A DNA stretch of 64,000 nt, taken from an uncultured Deferribacteraceae bacterium (GTDB lineage Bacteria; Chrysiogenota; Deferribacteres; CAMZNJ01). The notes under the pieces are model-generated. The model searched no databases, had not been told where the DNA came from, and was given only the letters and a program-made list of their open reading frames with translations. Shown here one piece after another: positions 44,671 to 52,850 of this stretch (positions are counted from its first letter, which is position 1; the number at the start of each line of letters is the position of its first letter). Where the stretch lies: contig CAMZNS010000026.1 in NCBI GenBank assembly GCA_947313855.1, forward strand, positions 1 to 64,000. The letters run 5' to 3'. The position numbers and the translations under genes were made by a program.

Positions 44671-45603
44671 CTACTCCCCCCTTGTTATGGAGGCGTATTC
44701 GGTCATTAGTGCGTGTACGCCGTGTTCATGTCCGTGTTTCGATGTGTACTGGGTGAGAACCTCACGAGCTTGCACAAATTTCTGCAGATCCATCAATTTG
44801 GAGGCGTAGTAGCGATAGATGTAGGGGTTGCTGTTGTTGTTGTCGTTGCTGTTGACATATTTTTGGCATGCTTTGATGGTGTAGTTGTTTTCGGTGGGTG
44901 CCATCAGTCTGTGAACGGATTCCAGTAGTGAGCCGGCGGTGAATAGTGGTGTGTTGAGGTATTTGTCCATGTGACGCTGGAATTTGGCAGGTTTTTCGGT
45001 TTCGATGTAGTGTTTGAGGAGTTCGAAGTGTATTGTGGGGTTGTTTTCGTATTGCACCAGCAGTTTTTGCAATCCGCGTCCACGTCCGTTCCCTTTTGTG
45101 TTGAGCACTTTTTGGATTGCGATATCCATGTGATCTGTGGGTTTGGCGTCCCCTGTTATCGCTTCTAGGTGCGACAGTGCTTTTTCGGCATTATCGAACT
45201 GTCCTAGCTGTTTGTAGGTTTCGTACATTTGGTTTCGTATTGAGACAGTGATGTGTTGTTTGTCGAGTTGTTTGAGGTAGTGCAGAGCACTGTCGTACTG
45301 TTGTAGTTCGAAGAAGCTTTCGAAAGCGATTTTGGTGGCGAGGTTTTTGAGGTTTCGTGATAGTTCGCTGTAGAGTGGTGATCCGCTACGCAGGATGTCT
45401 TCGCAGATGAGTGCGGCACCTTTGTGCATGGAGTTGTTTCGGAGTATTATTGCGGACATTAGGTAGAGGTTTGGGTTTGTGGTGATGAGTTGTTTGTTTC
45501 GTTCGATGTAGGCTAGAGTTTTTTGGTCGTTCCCTTCGAGGGAGTGCAGTAGTCCTTCGAACAGGGTGCTGTCCAGAGTGATGTTGTTGTTTTTGTTGAA
45601 CAT
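44671..45603 (-). CDS. TPR protein, possible LapB/YciM homologue
   Basis: This 310-residue soluble TPR protein (FEGLLHSLEGNDQKTLAYIER, HYLKQLDKQ, QLGQFDNAEKALSHLEAI, DLQKFVQAREVLTQY) lies directly behind a LapA-domain gene, the same order as E. coli lapA-lapB. LapB helps FtsH degrade LpxC and so sets lipopolysaccharide levels. Unlike LapB, this protein has no N-terminal membrane anchor and no C-terminal rubredoxin-like CxxC pairs. It may be a reduced LapB or an unrelated TPR protein. Context is the main support for the name. Confidence 0.6.
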   Translation of the reverse strand: MFNKNNNITLDSTLFEGLLHSLEGNDQKTLAYIERNKQLITTNPNLYLMSAIILRNNSMHKGAALICEDILRSGSPLYSELSRNLKNLATKIAFESFFELQQYDSALHYLKQLDKQHITVSIRNQMYETYKQLGQFDNAEKALSHLEAITGDAKPTDHMDIAIQKVLNTKGNGRGRGLQKLLVQYENNPTIHFELLKHYIETEKPAKFQRHMDKYLNTPLFTAGSLLESVHRLMAPTENNYTIKACQKYVNSNDNNNSNPYIYRYYASKLMDLQKFVQAREVLTQYTSKHGHEHGVHALMTEYASITRGE

Positions 45604-45647
45604 TATTGTGGTTCCTCCGGTGTTGATGTTCGGTGTTGTGGTTGGTG

Positions 45648-46352
45648 TTAGATTTGGGTACCTTTTTTGCTTGCGTACCCCATATTTTTTTTAGTTTTTT
45701 GATTATCCTTCTTGTTTTTGGATTTTTTGTTAGCGTCTTTGTTAGCGTCTTTGTTTTCGTCTTTGTTAGCGTCTTTGTTAGCGTCTTTGTTAGCGTCTTT
45801 GTTAGCGTCTTTGTTTTCGTCTTTGTTTTCGTCTTTGCTAGTATTTTTGTTGGATTTTTTGTTGGAGTCAACATTTGGTGCGACGTCGGCATTTACGCTG
45901 AGGTCGATGTTGTTGGTATTGGTATTGGTTTGCGTTGTTGTTTTGTTGTCGGTGATTTTGTTGTCGGTGATTTTGTTGTTGGAGGTTTTGTTTTTGAGTC
46001 CGAGGCTGAGGTTGTTCATTGCACCGGTGTTGCTTTGTTTTTTGTCTGTGGCGAGGAATCGTTCTTTCAGTGCGAAAATCTCTTTGTCTTTGGTGCGAAT
46101 AGTTTTGTTGAGTTTGTATTCGTTGACCCTAGCTTTTACTTTGTTGATTGAGATGTAGACGATGCTTAGTAGTAGTCCTGCACCGAATGATGCGAATACA
46201 ACGACGAATAGTGGCATTGAGATGGGTTCGAGGTTTGTTAGAGGTCCGATGTTTGTGAATAGTACAACATTGACAGAGTTGTAGTTTAGGTATGAGAATA
46301 GGAATAGGTAAGAGATTACGAGAATTTTGAGTAGTGTTAGTGCGATTTTCAT
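45648..46352 (-). CDS. LapA-domain membrane protein with repetitive lysine-rich tail
   Basis: The start at 46352 (MKIALTLLKIL) has GGAGGACAAA upstream. The 234-residue product has two membrane helices separated by NVVLFTNIGPLTNLEPI, matching the LapA (DUF1049) layout, then a coiled, charged segment (NKVKARVNEYKLNKTIRTKDKEIFALKERF). The last 100 residues are low complexity: DNKITDNKIT repeats, then KDAN/KDEN units (residues about 171-210) coded by a 12-bp GTCTTTGTTAGC repeat at 45724-45841. LapA partners LapB in lipopolysaccharide control. Confidence 0.65.
   Translation of the reverse strand: MKIALTLLKILVISYLFLFSYLNYNSVNVVLFTNIGPLTNLEPISMPLFVVVFASFGAGLLLSIVYISINKVKARVNEYKLNKTIRTKDKEIFALKERFLATDKKQSNTGAMNNLSLGLKNKTSNNKITDNKITDNKTTTQTNTNTNNIDLSVNADVAPNVDSNKKSNKNTSKDENKDENKDANKDANKDANKDANKDENKDANKDANKKSKNKKDNQKTKKNMGYASKKGTQI
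45724..45841. repeat. 12-bp tandem repeat in the LapA-like gene tail
   Basis: About ten copies of GTCTTTGTTAGC or GTCTTTGTTTTC, coding KDAN and KDEN on the minus strand. Unit length keeps the frame. Confidence 0.92.
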
Positions 46353-46365
46353 TTTGTCCTCCGTG

Positions 46366-46866
46366 TTAGGTATTATTGAAGATTGATTGTATAATTTTGA
46401 AGCTTTCGTCCATGCTTTGTGAGATAACGCGAGTGTTTCCGAGTACAGGCATGAAGTTTGTGTCTCCTTGCCATCGTGGTACGATGTGCATGTGGATATG
46501 GTCTGCGATGCCTGCACCGCCGGCGTTTCCGATGTTGAATCCGATGTTGAATCCGTGTGCGTTCATTTTGGTGGTGAGTCCTTTTGTGATGTCCATAGCG
46601 AGTCTGTTCATTTCGGCGATGGTGTTGTTGTTGAGGTTGTGGAAGGTATTTTCGTGTATGTATGGTACGACCATGACGTGTCCGTTGTTGTAGGGGTATA
46701 GGTTCATGACGACGTAGGAGTGTTCCCCTTTGTGTGCTACGAGGTTGTTGGTGTTGTTGTTTTGGTTGTTTTCCATTGGTGCGAGGCAAAATACGCATTC
46801 GTCTTGAGATTTGTCCCTGGCAACATATTTGCCACGCCATGGGGAGTGCAGTATGTCAAGGTTCAT
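46366..46866 (-). CDS. HIT family nucleotide hydrolase/phosphorylase
   Basis: This 166-residue histidine-triad protein carries the catalytic HIHMHIVPRW motif near residue 122, an N-terminal zinc-type CVFC, and GHVMVVPYIHENTFHNL, the Ap4A phosphorylase-like layout. Such enzymes act on dinucleoside polyphosphates or nucleoside phosphoramidates. It overlaps neither neighbour and ends 13 bp before the lapA-like start, so the two are co-transcribed. Confidence 0.9.
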   Translation of the reverse strand: MNLDILHSPWRGKYVARDKSQDECVFCLAPMENNQNNNTNNLVAHKGEHSYVVMNLYPYNNGHVMVVPYIHENTFHNLNNNTIAEMNRLAMDITKGLTTKMNAHGFNIGFNIGNAGGAGIADHIHMHIVPRWQGDTNFMPVLGNTRVISQSMDESFKIIQSIFNNT

Positions 46867-46892
46867 GTTTCAGCCTCCTTGCTGTTGTTTGT

Positions 46893-47666
46893 TTAGATGT
46901 AGCTTCTTGCTCCGAGGTATATTTTTTTGAAGTAGGGGTTGTCCATGGAAGTTGTTTGCACATTTTTGCCTGATGAGGGTGCGTGAATGAAGTTGTTGTT
47001 GCCGACGTATATGCCCACATGGGAGGCTTTTTTCCCACCGGATGTGGCGAAGAAGACGAGATCTCCTTCACGTAGTCGGTCTCTTGGTACGAAGTTCCCT
47101 TGTTTGAATTGTTCGGCTGCTACTCGTGGTAATTTGAAGCCGTTTTGTGCGTAGACGGTGTAAGTTAGTCCGCTGCAGTCGAATCCTGCGGATGAGTTTG
47201 TGCCGCCCCATAGGTATGGTGTTCCGATGTATGATCCTGCTGATGCTGTGATATCTCTTCGGGCACGGTTTTTGGTTCCGGTTGAGAGTGTTTCGCCAGG
47301 GTTGTAGATGGGTGTTACGATTGTGAAGTTGTTGTAGAGTCCGTCTTTTTTGTATTTGCGTGCGTATTTTGTTGCTTGGAATTTGGTGAAGAAGTTTCCG
47401 AACATAACGTGGTACTTCCCTGATTTCCCTTTGAAGTAGTATGCGTCGACATTGAGATTGTTTAGTTTGAGTTGTAGGTTGACGGCACTGTTGACGTTTT
47501 GGAAGGATCCGACTTGAACGTTGTATGGTTTGAAGTAGATGGGTTTGTCTTTGTTGTTGATGGACACGCTGGATCCGCCGCAGCTGGTAAGTATTATTAG
47601 TATGGTGATTAGTGTTGCGGGTAGTAGGGCGTATTTTTTGAGATTCGGGAGTGCCTGTTGTTTCAT
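46893..47666 (-). CDS. SPOR-NlpC/P60 lipoprotein, cell-wall endopeptidase
   Basis: The start at 47666 (MKQQALPN) leads into a lipoprotein signal with lipobox ILTSC. The 257-residue product then has a SPOR domain (YNVQVGSFQNVNSAVNLQLKL, KYHVMFGNFFTKFQATKYARK), which binds denuded septal peptidoglycan, and a C-terminal NlpC/P60 domain with catalytic Cys in SAGFDCSGLTYTVY, His in ASHVGIYVG and the closing NNFIHAPSSG. It likely cleaves peptide cross-links in peptidoglycan at the division site. The open frame extends 38 codons upstream without function. Confidence 0.92.
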   Translation of the reverse strand: MKQQALPNLKKYALLPATLITILIILTSCGGSSVSINNKDKPIYFKPYNVQVGSFQNVNSAVNLQLKLNNLNVDAYYFKGKSGKYHVMFGNFFTKFQATKYARKYKKDGLYNNFTIVTPIYNPGETLSTGTKNRARRDITASAGSYIGTPYLWGGTNSSAGFDCSGLTYTVYAQNGFKLPRVAAEQFKQGNFVPRDRLREGDLVFFATSGGKKASHVGIYVGNNNFIHAPSSGKNVQTTSMDNPYFKKIYLGARSYI

Positions 47667-47854
47667 AGAGCCATGCCTCAGGTTTCTGTTTGAGAGTTTC
47701 TGTATTTTTGTTTTTATCGTCTTAGTATACATCACAACCCACATAAAAGTAAATACACCGTTTTGCCATGTTTTTGCCATGTTTAAGTCATGGAGCAGTC
47801 GAGAATAGTTTTTGTGGGGGTTGTTGGGTGTGTTGTTGGTGGAAATAAATTGTA

Positions 47855-47882
47855 TTGCGAGGTGCGGTGTTTCCTGTATAAT
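47855..47882 (+). promoter_or_regulatory. candidate promoter for yigZ
   Basis: TTGCGA, 16 bp, TATAAT, ending about 34 bp before the ATG at 47916. Confidence 0.55.
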
Positions 47883-47915
47883 GAATTATTATTTGTGTAG
47901 TTAATATTTACGACC

Positions 47916-48593
47916 ATGAAGGAGTTGTTCGTCTTGAAAGGTGAAGAGAGGTCTGCAGCGACCAATAATAAGAAGAATGAGCACGAGCACGAGAATGAGC
48001 AGTTAACAATCGTGGGGCGTCCATCCCCCTGTGAGCTTGTCATCAAAAAGAGCAAGTTTATTACCAATATGGCCAGAGTGTCGTCTGTGCAGGAGGCGAA
48101 AGCGTTTGTCGGCGAAATCAAACAGATACACAGTACGGCCACACACAACTGCTCAGCATTCCTTATTCAAGACGGCGTAATGGGGTACTCCGACGATGGC
48201 GAACCGCACCAAACAGCGGGGGCACCCATGCTCAACGTCCTTGATAAATGGATGATGCGTGAGGTTGCTGTTGTCGTAACACGATACTTCGGCGGCACAA
48301 AACTTGGCACAGGTGGTCTTATTCGTGCATATTCCGGTGCTGTTGTGGAAGCCTTATCGGTCACGGATCTTGTGGAGTTTGTGGAGATGATAGGGGTTAT
48401 GGCCACCATGCCCTACAATGTCGTAAACGGATTCCAGTACCTCCTTGCACAAAATAGCTCCAACGTGAGGGTTATGTCCAAAACTTTTGAAGAGGAAGCG
48501 GTATTTATTGTAGAAGTCAAATACCCCTCAGTATCCAAGTTTATTACCGATGCCTACGCTATTGGGGTCAAGAGTGTTGACGTTTACGAATAA
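47916..48593 (+). CDS. yigZ: YigZ/IMPACT family protein
   Basis: This 225-residue member of the YigZ/IMPACT (UPF0029) family has IKKSKFITNMARVSSVQEAKAFV near residue 43, YSDDGEPHQTAGAPML, and the hallmark TRYFGGTKLGTGGLIRAYSGAV. A C-terminal ferredoxin-like DUF1949 domain follows. Its function in bacteria is poorly defined; the eukaryotic relatives regulate translation. The first 30 residues are a His/Glu/Asn-rich stretch without family match. It precedes recA in the same direction by 170 bp. Confidence 0.88.
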   Translation: MKELFVLKGEERSAATNNKKNEHEHENEQLTIVGRPSPCELVIKKSKFITNMARVSSVQEAKAFVGEIKQIHSTATHNCSAFLIQDGVMGYSDDGEPHQTAGAPMLNVLDKWMMREVAVVVTRYFGGTKLGTGGLIRAYSGAVVEALSVTDLVEFVEMIGVMATMPYNVVNGFQYLLAQNSSNVRVMSKTFEEEAVFIVEVKYPSVSKFITDAYAIGVKSVDVYE

Positions 48594-48602
48594 CGCTAAC
48601 CC

Positions 48603-48644
48603 TGTGCTGTAAATATTGCACAAGTCATCCATAATCTATATTAT
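48603..48644 (+). promoter_or_regulatory. candidate recA promoter with overlapping inverted repeat
   Basis: TTGCAC (48616-48621), 17 bp, TATTAT (48639-48644) reads toward recA. The 20-bp inverted repeat TGTGC-N10-GCACA (48603-48622) covers the -35. That placement suits a repressor such as LexA, but the sequence is neither the E. coli nor the Bacillus SOS box. Confidence 0.4.
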
Positions 48645-48763
48645 TTTTGCGTATTATGTGCTACAATGACGTGCACTAGAAGCTACCACGATACAACACA
48701 AATATCTGAATGAAAATTTCATACCTGTGATGCACTGTGGATTACTATTGAGGTACTGTTTTT

Positions 48764-49885
48764 ATGGACAACAAAGACAAACAAAAAGCGTTGGAGCTTG
48801 CCATGAGCAAGATCGAAAAAGACTTCGGCAAAGGGATGCTCATGAGACTAGGTGACAAATCCGCCAACACAGGGATGGAAGTTATCCCCACAGGAGCACT
48901 AGCACTAGACGTTGCCCTAGGGGTCGGCGGCATACCCAAAGGACGTATCGTAGAAATATACGGCGCGGAATCTAGCGGCAAAACAACTATCGCACTCCAC
49001 ATTGTAGCCGAATCACAAAAACTCGGCGGAGTCGCAGCATTTGTCGACGCCGAACACGCTCTCGACCCTCAATACGCAAAAGCCATAGGGGTAGACGTGG
49101 ACAACCTACTCGTATCACAACCCGATAGCGGCGAAGCAGCACTCGAAATCGTCGAAACACTAGTGCGTAGCAGTGCTGTGGATATCATCGTCGTCGACTC
49201 CGTGGCAGCACTCGTTCCACAAGCCGAAATCGATGGCGACATGGGCGACTCACACATGGGAGTGCAAGCAAGACTCATGAGCCAAGCATTACGCAAACTC
49301 ACTGCCATCGTCTCCAAATCCGGCACAACTCTCATCTTCATCAACCAGATACGACTCAAAATAGGCGTGGTCTTCGGAAACCCAGAAACAACAACAGGAG
49401 GAAACGCACTCAAATTCTACTCCTCAATCAGGCTCGAAGTAAGAAGATCAACAGCAATCAAAGACAAAGACGCTGTCCTAGGAAACAAAACTAACATCAA
49501 AGTTGTCAAAAACAAAGTCGCACCACCTTTCCAACAAGCAGCATGCGAAATTATCTACGGACACGGCGTTAGCCGCGAATCCATGCTACTCGATTACGGT
49601 ATCGAACTCGAAACAATCCAAAAAGCAGGATCATGGTACTCAATGGGCGACACCAAAATAGGACAAGGTTCCGAAAGTGCCAAACAATACCTCATGGACA
49701 ACAAAGAAATCGCTGACGAAATAGAAAAAGTTGTGCGAACAAAATACGACATTCTACTAGACAGCAACGGACGACTAATCAAAAAAACACCCGAATCAAC
49801 CGAAACCGAAACCAAATCAACCAAAACCAAACCAACCGAAACCAAACCCAAAACAACCAAACCGCGAACAAAAAAAACAACATAG
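48764..49885 (+). CDS. recA: recombinase RecA
   Basis: The strand-exchange and SOS coprotease protein, 373 residues. Walker A is GAESSGKTT (about residues 67-75), Walker B lies in [10 protein letters not shown], the L1/L2 region reads [22 protein letters not shown] and [28 protein letters not shown]. The C-terminal 35 residues are a Thr/Lys/Pro/Glu repeat ([13 protein letters not shown]) longer and more basic than the usual acidic RecA tail. dnaA starts 19 bp downstream. Confidence 0.97.
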   Translation: MDNKDKQKALELAMSKIEKDFGKGMLMRLGDKSANTGMEVIPTGALALDVALGVGGIPKGRIVEIYGAESSGKTTIALHIVAESQKLGGVAAFVDAEHALDPQYAKAIGVDVDNLLVSQPDSGEAALEIVETLVRSSAVDIIVVDSVAALVPQAEIDGDMGDSHMGVQARLMSQALRKLTAIVSKSGTTLIFINQIRLKIGVVFGNPETTTGGNALKFYSSIRLEVRRSTAIKDKDAVLGNKTNIKVVKNKVAPPFQQAACEIIYGHGVSRESMLLDYGIELETIQKAGSWYSMGDTKIGQGSESAKQYLMDNKEIADEIEKVVRTKYDILLDSNGRLIKKTPESTETETKSTKTKPTETKPKTTKPRTKKTT

Positions 49886-49904
49886 CTGAACGGGGGGCTT
49901 CCCA

Positions 49905-51446
49905 GTGAATACCAATGACGGCAATTTTGCAGGGAACGACTCCCTTTTCGAACTCATGCTGCAAAGCATTAGCAAATACATGGACGACGACATGGTAACA
50001 AGGTGGATAAAACCACTCAAAATCGCGGACATCAACAATAGACCCAAAGACGCAACAATCACTTTCCTCGTACCAAACAAATTCTACACAGGGATGATTG
50101 CTGACAGCTTCGAAGACGATATCCGAAAAGCATTCTACGACAACCTCATCGAAATCAACTCCATATACTACGTAACACAAGACGAATTGCCAACACTACA
50201 CCTAGCCGAACACACCTCCATGGCAACACAGGTAGGCAATACCAACCATCGCAATGCTGGCGATGGCTCCGGCGATGGCTCAGGTGCTGGCTCAGGTGCT
50301 GGCTCAGGTGCTGGTTCTGGCGATAATGCGGACTCGCCTCACGCGGAACACCATCGTCGCGACGACGCAGACAGAGACAGAGGACACGCCGACGAAGGTG
50401 CTCTCCGATCAACCAAAAACCACAACACAGGACTCAGCAGTGCCTACACATTCGAAAGCTTTGTGCGTGGCTCATCCAATCAGTTTCCGTTCTCCATGTG
50501 CGAATCCGTTAGCGAAGGCAACTTCCACACATACAACCCACTAGTCATCTACGGAGGCGTTGGGCTCGGGAAAACACATCTCATGCATGCCACAGGTAAC
50601 GCTGTCCTCGAAAAATTCCCCAAAATCAACCTGCTCTGTGTCGACGGCGAACAGTTCACACGTGAAGTTGTGCACGCATCACGAACAAACACTTACGACA
50701 AACTCAACGACAAATATCGCAACATCGACATACTACTCTTCGACGATATTCAGTTTATCAGCGGCAAAGGACGAACATCCGAAACATTCTTCTACCTCTT
50801 CAACGACCTGTACGAATCGAACAAACAAATCATCATCACAAGCGACAAAGAACCGAAACGACTAGAAGGATTCGAAGATAGACTCAAAAGCCGATTCAGC
50901 TGGGGACTATCCGTGCAAATAGAGATGCCCGGAGTCGAAGAACTCGCAGCCATCATCACAACACGCTCCATACTCAAAGGGGTCTACATCGACGACGATA
51001 CCGCACTCTTCATGGCATACAATATCAAATTCGAAAATATTCGCGAAGTTGTGGGCACAATACTCAAACTGCACGCCTACTCCTCCTTCAAAGGACGAAA
51101 AATCGACATCGCATTCGTGCAAGAAATAATGAAAGACGAATTAACAAAAGGGTTCGCCGCTGGAAAACCTGCCGCCGACGATATCATCCGCAAAGTCGCC
51201 GCATACTACAACGTCAAAATTATCGACATCAAAGGATCATCACGAAAACAATCCATCAGCGTGCCAAGGCAAGTATCCATGTATGCTCTGAGAAACATAC
51301 TGGAACTATCGTACTCGGAGATAGGATCACTCTTCGGCAAAAATCATACCACAGCAATGCACTCAATCAACAAAGTTGAGGGGATGCTCGAAGATGATAT
51401 GGCGTTGAGGCTCGCGGTGGAGAATATCATGAAGAACTACGGTTAG
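49905..51446 (+). CDS. dnaA: chromosomal replication initiator DnaA
   Basis: This AAA+ initiator has 513 residues and starts with GTG (after a G-rich CGGGGGGCTT). Domain I (residues 1-80) is followed by a long linker with GDGS/GAGS units (about 117-141; 12-bp repeat at 50255-50326), Walker A YGGVGLGKTH, Walker B LLFDDIQFISGKG, and the domain IV helix-turn-helix with SYSEIGSLFGKNHTTAMHSI. It sits in the recA transcription unit rather than beside dnaN. No cluster of DnaA boxes surrounds it, so oriC is not evident here. Confidence 0.96.
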   Translation: MNTNDGNFAGNDSLFELMLQSISKYMDDDMVTRWIKPLKIADINNRPKDATITFLVPNKFYTGMIADSFEDDIRKAFYDNLIEINSIYYVTQDELPTLHLAEHTSMATQVGNTNHRNAGDGSGDGSGAGSGAGSGAGSGDNADSPHAEHHRRDDADRDRGHADEGALRSTKNHNTGLSSAYTFESFVRGSSNQFPFSMCESVSEGNFHTYNPLVIYGGVGLGKTHLMHATGNAVLEKFPKINLLCVDGEQFTREVVHASRTNTYDKLNDKYRNIDILLFDDIQFISGKGRTSETFFYLFNDLYESNKQIIITSDKEPKRLEGFEDRLKSRFSWGLSVQIEMPGVEELAAIITTRSILKGVYIDDDTALFMAYNIKFENIREVVGTILKLHAYSSFKGRKIDIAFVQEIMKDELTKGFAAGKPAADDIIRKVAAYYNVKIIDIKGSSRKQSISVPRQVSMYALRNILELSYSEIGSLFGKNHTTAMHSINKVEGMLEDDMALRLAVENIMKNYG

Positions 51447-51477
51447 GATGTGCACTGTTGGGCACTAAGCACCAGCA

Positions 51478-51778
51478 TCAGCCGACCGCGGACACAGCCG
51501 ACGCAACCACCGACCGCGGACACAGCGGACACAACCGCCGACACAGCCGACGCAACCAGCATCAGCATCAGCCATCAGCGGACACAGCCACCGACCGCGG
51601 ACACAGCGGACACAACCACCGACCGCGGACACAGCCACCGACACAGCCGACGCAACCACCGACCGCGGACACAGCCGACGCAACCACCGACCACCGACAC
51701 AGCCGACGCAACCAGCATCAGCATCAGCCATCAGCGGACACAGCCGACGCAACCACCGACCGCGGACACAGCCGCCAA
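51478..51778. repeat. 300-bp CA/GC-rich compound tandem repeat after dnaA
   Basis: Units such as ACCGACCGCGGACACAGCC, GACGCAACC and CAGCATCAGCCATCAGCGG are shuffled and repeated. A block of about 105 bp containing the CATCAGCATCAGCCATCAG part occurs twice. All unit variants lack stops, so several frames are open on both strands; none is a gene. No spacers or palindromic repeats, so it is not a CRISPR array. Confidence 0.9.
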
Positions 51779-51800
51779 GCATCTCAGGTTTATGGGCACT

Positions 51801-51829
51801 AAAAAAGGGAACCCGAGGATTCCCTTTTT
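51801..51829. terminator. bidirectional rho-independent terminator between dnaA and rpmA
   Basis: A perfect 10-bp stem AAAAAGGGAA / TTCCCTTTTT with an 8-base loop. The flanking A and T runs make it work in both directions, ending dnaA (plus) and rpmA (minus) transcripts. Confidence 0.88.
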
Positions 51830-51841
51830 ATAATTAATGGA

Positions 51842-51941
51842 CGGATACGAAGTTATCTTGCGTCCAATCGTCGAGGCGGTCAAGCGTCCACTCTGCTAAG
51901 AAGCAGACGAAACAACGGATACGAAGTTACCCTTACGCCCC
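51842..51941. repeat. partial duplication of the rpmA 3' end
   Basis: CGGATACGAAGTTA followed by a (C/T)CTT(A/G)CG(T/C)CC segment occurs inside the end of rpmA (about 51917) and again 75 bp downstream (about 51843), beyond the stop. It looks like a decayed tandem duplication of the gene's end. Confidence 0.55.
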
Positions 51942-52156
51942 TTCTTCTCAAATTTTACAAACCCGTCGGTTAATGCGAACAGAGTGTGGTCACGTCCAAC
52001 ACCAACATTTAATCCAGGTTTAACGGGGGTACCGCGTTGGCGAAGAATAATATTACCACCAACAACACGTTCACCGCCGAATTTCTTTACGCCGAGGCGT
52101 TTCGATTGTGAGTCTCTACCGTTACGCGTAGAGCCACCAGCTTTCTTATGAGCCAT
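51896..52156 (-). CDS. rpmA: 50S ribosomal protein L27
   Basis: L27, 86 residues. [24 protein letters not shown] and [30 protein letters not shown] are diagnostic. There is no N-terminal extension of the Firmicutes cleaved type. It follows rplU by 36 bp. The usual third partner, obg, is 40 kb away. Confidence 0.97.
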   Translation of the reverse strand: MAHKKAGGSTRNGRDSQSKRLGVKKFGGERVVGGNIILRQRGTPVKPGLNVGVGRDHTLFALTDGFVKFEKKGRKGNFVSVVSSAS

Positions 52157-52192
52157 GAGAGCCCTCCTTATGAGGCAAGAACAGTCGTGGGG

Positions 52193-52504
52193 TTAGACGG
52201 TGATAGCTTGCACTTTGAGTAAAGTGAAGTGTTGTCTATGCCCTTTGAGCGTCTTACTATCTTTTCTACGTCTTTTTTTGAAGACAAGTACTTTGTCTCC
52301 GAGTTCTTGTGCGAGAACATGCACTTCCACGAGTGCACCCTTAACGATAGGCTGCCCAATGAGCGTTCCTACCTCTCTGCCAACCAAAAGAACTTTGTCT
52401 AGTTTCAGTACGTCACCGACCTCTGCGTTGAGTTTCTCTACTTTTAGAGTGTCGCCAACTTGAACGGTGTACTGTTTGCCACCAGTTTCGACAACAGCAA
52501 ACAT
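52193..52504 (-). CDS. rplU: 50S ribosomal protein L21
   Basis: L21, 103 residues. It starts at 52504 (MFAVVETGGKQYTVQ), where the family begins; the open frame extends nine codons up. VLLVGREVGTLIGQPIV and FKKRRRKDSKTLKGHRQHFTLLKV complete the L21 pattern. A strong promoter lies about 130 bp upstream. Confidence 0.97.
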   Translation of the reverse strand: MFAVVETGGKQYTVQVGDTLKVEKLNAEVGDVLKLDKVLLVGREVGTLIGQPIVKGALVEVHVLAQELGDKVLVFKKRRRKDSKTLKGHRQHFTLLKVQAITV

Positions 52505-52516
52505 AATTCTGCCCCC

Positions 52517-52531
52517 GTGTGTAGTACACAC
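52517..52531 (-). promoter_or_regulatory. small hairpin in the rplU leader
   Basis: GTGTGTA-G-TACACAC, a 7-bp inverted repeat directly before the rplU ribosome-binding region. It might mediate feedback on translation, or be chance. Read on the plus strand it is followed by five T, so it could also end a plus-strand transcript. Confidence 0.35.
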
Positions 52532-52638
52532 TTTTTCATCATTTTTATTTGTTTAAGCGGTGAGGCTTAAAGTTATAAATTGTTTTGTTAACACAGACCG
52601 TTCCCCCGTGAAGAGGTTTGTCGCGGTCGTGAACCAAC

Positions 52639-52667
52639 ATTGTACAAAAATCAATATAGTTTGTCAA
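52639..52667 (-). promoter_or_regulatory. strong sigma-70 promoter for rplU-rpmA
   Basis: On the minus strand TTGACA, 17 bp, TACAAT, close to consensus, as expected for ribosomal protein genes. It implies a leader of about 125 nt. The remainder of the 52505-52844 gap holds this leader and the repeat at 52764-52850. Confidence 0.8.
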
Positions 52668-52763
52668 CACTATTATTGCAATATGTTGGGGCAAACTTTT
52701 GTACATTTCGTCAACATGTTGGTCGGGGCACGGGTCGGGCGTAAGCCTAGCATCGTGTTACGA

Positions 52764-52850
52764 CCGTGCTGCGACCGTGCTGCGACCATGCTGCGACCGT
52801 GACCGTGCTACGACCGTGACCGTGCTACGACCGTGATCGTGTTGCTACCG
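52764..52850. repeat. GCTGCGACCGT / GACCGTGCTAC tandem repeats
   Basis: Three copies of an 11-bp unit GCTGCGACC(G/A)T give way to copies of GACCGTGCTAC and reach the tolC stop. The unit resembles that at 21588-21664 between metG and tyrS. Confidence 0.88.

Noticed and set aside
51478-51778. Possible CRISPR array
   Set aside because: Units are contiguous and variable, with no regular unique spacers and no cas genes.
51450-51833. Open frames of 105-127 codons after dnaA on both strands
   Set aside because: Pure translation of the CA/GC-rich tandem repeat; several frames equally open.
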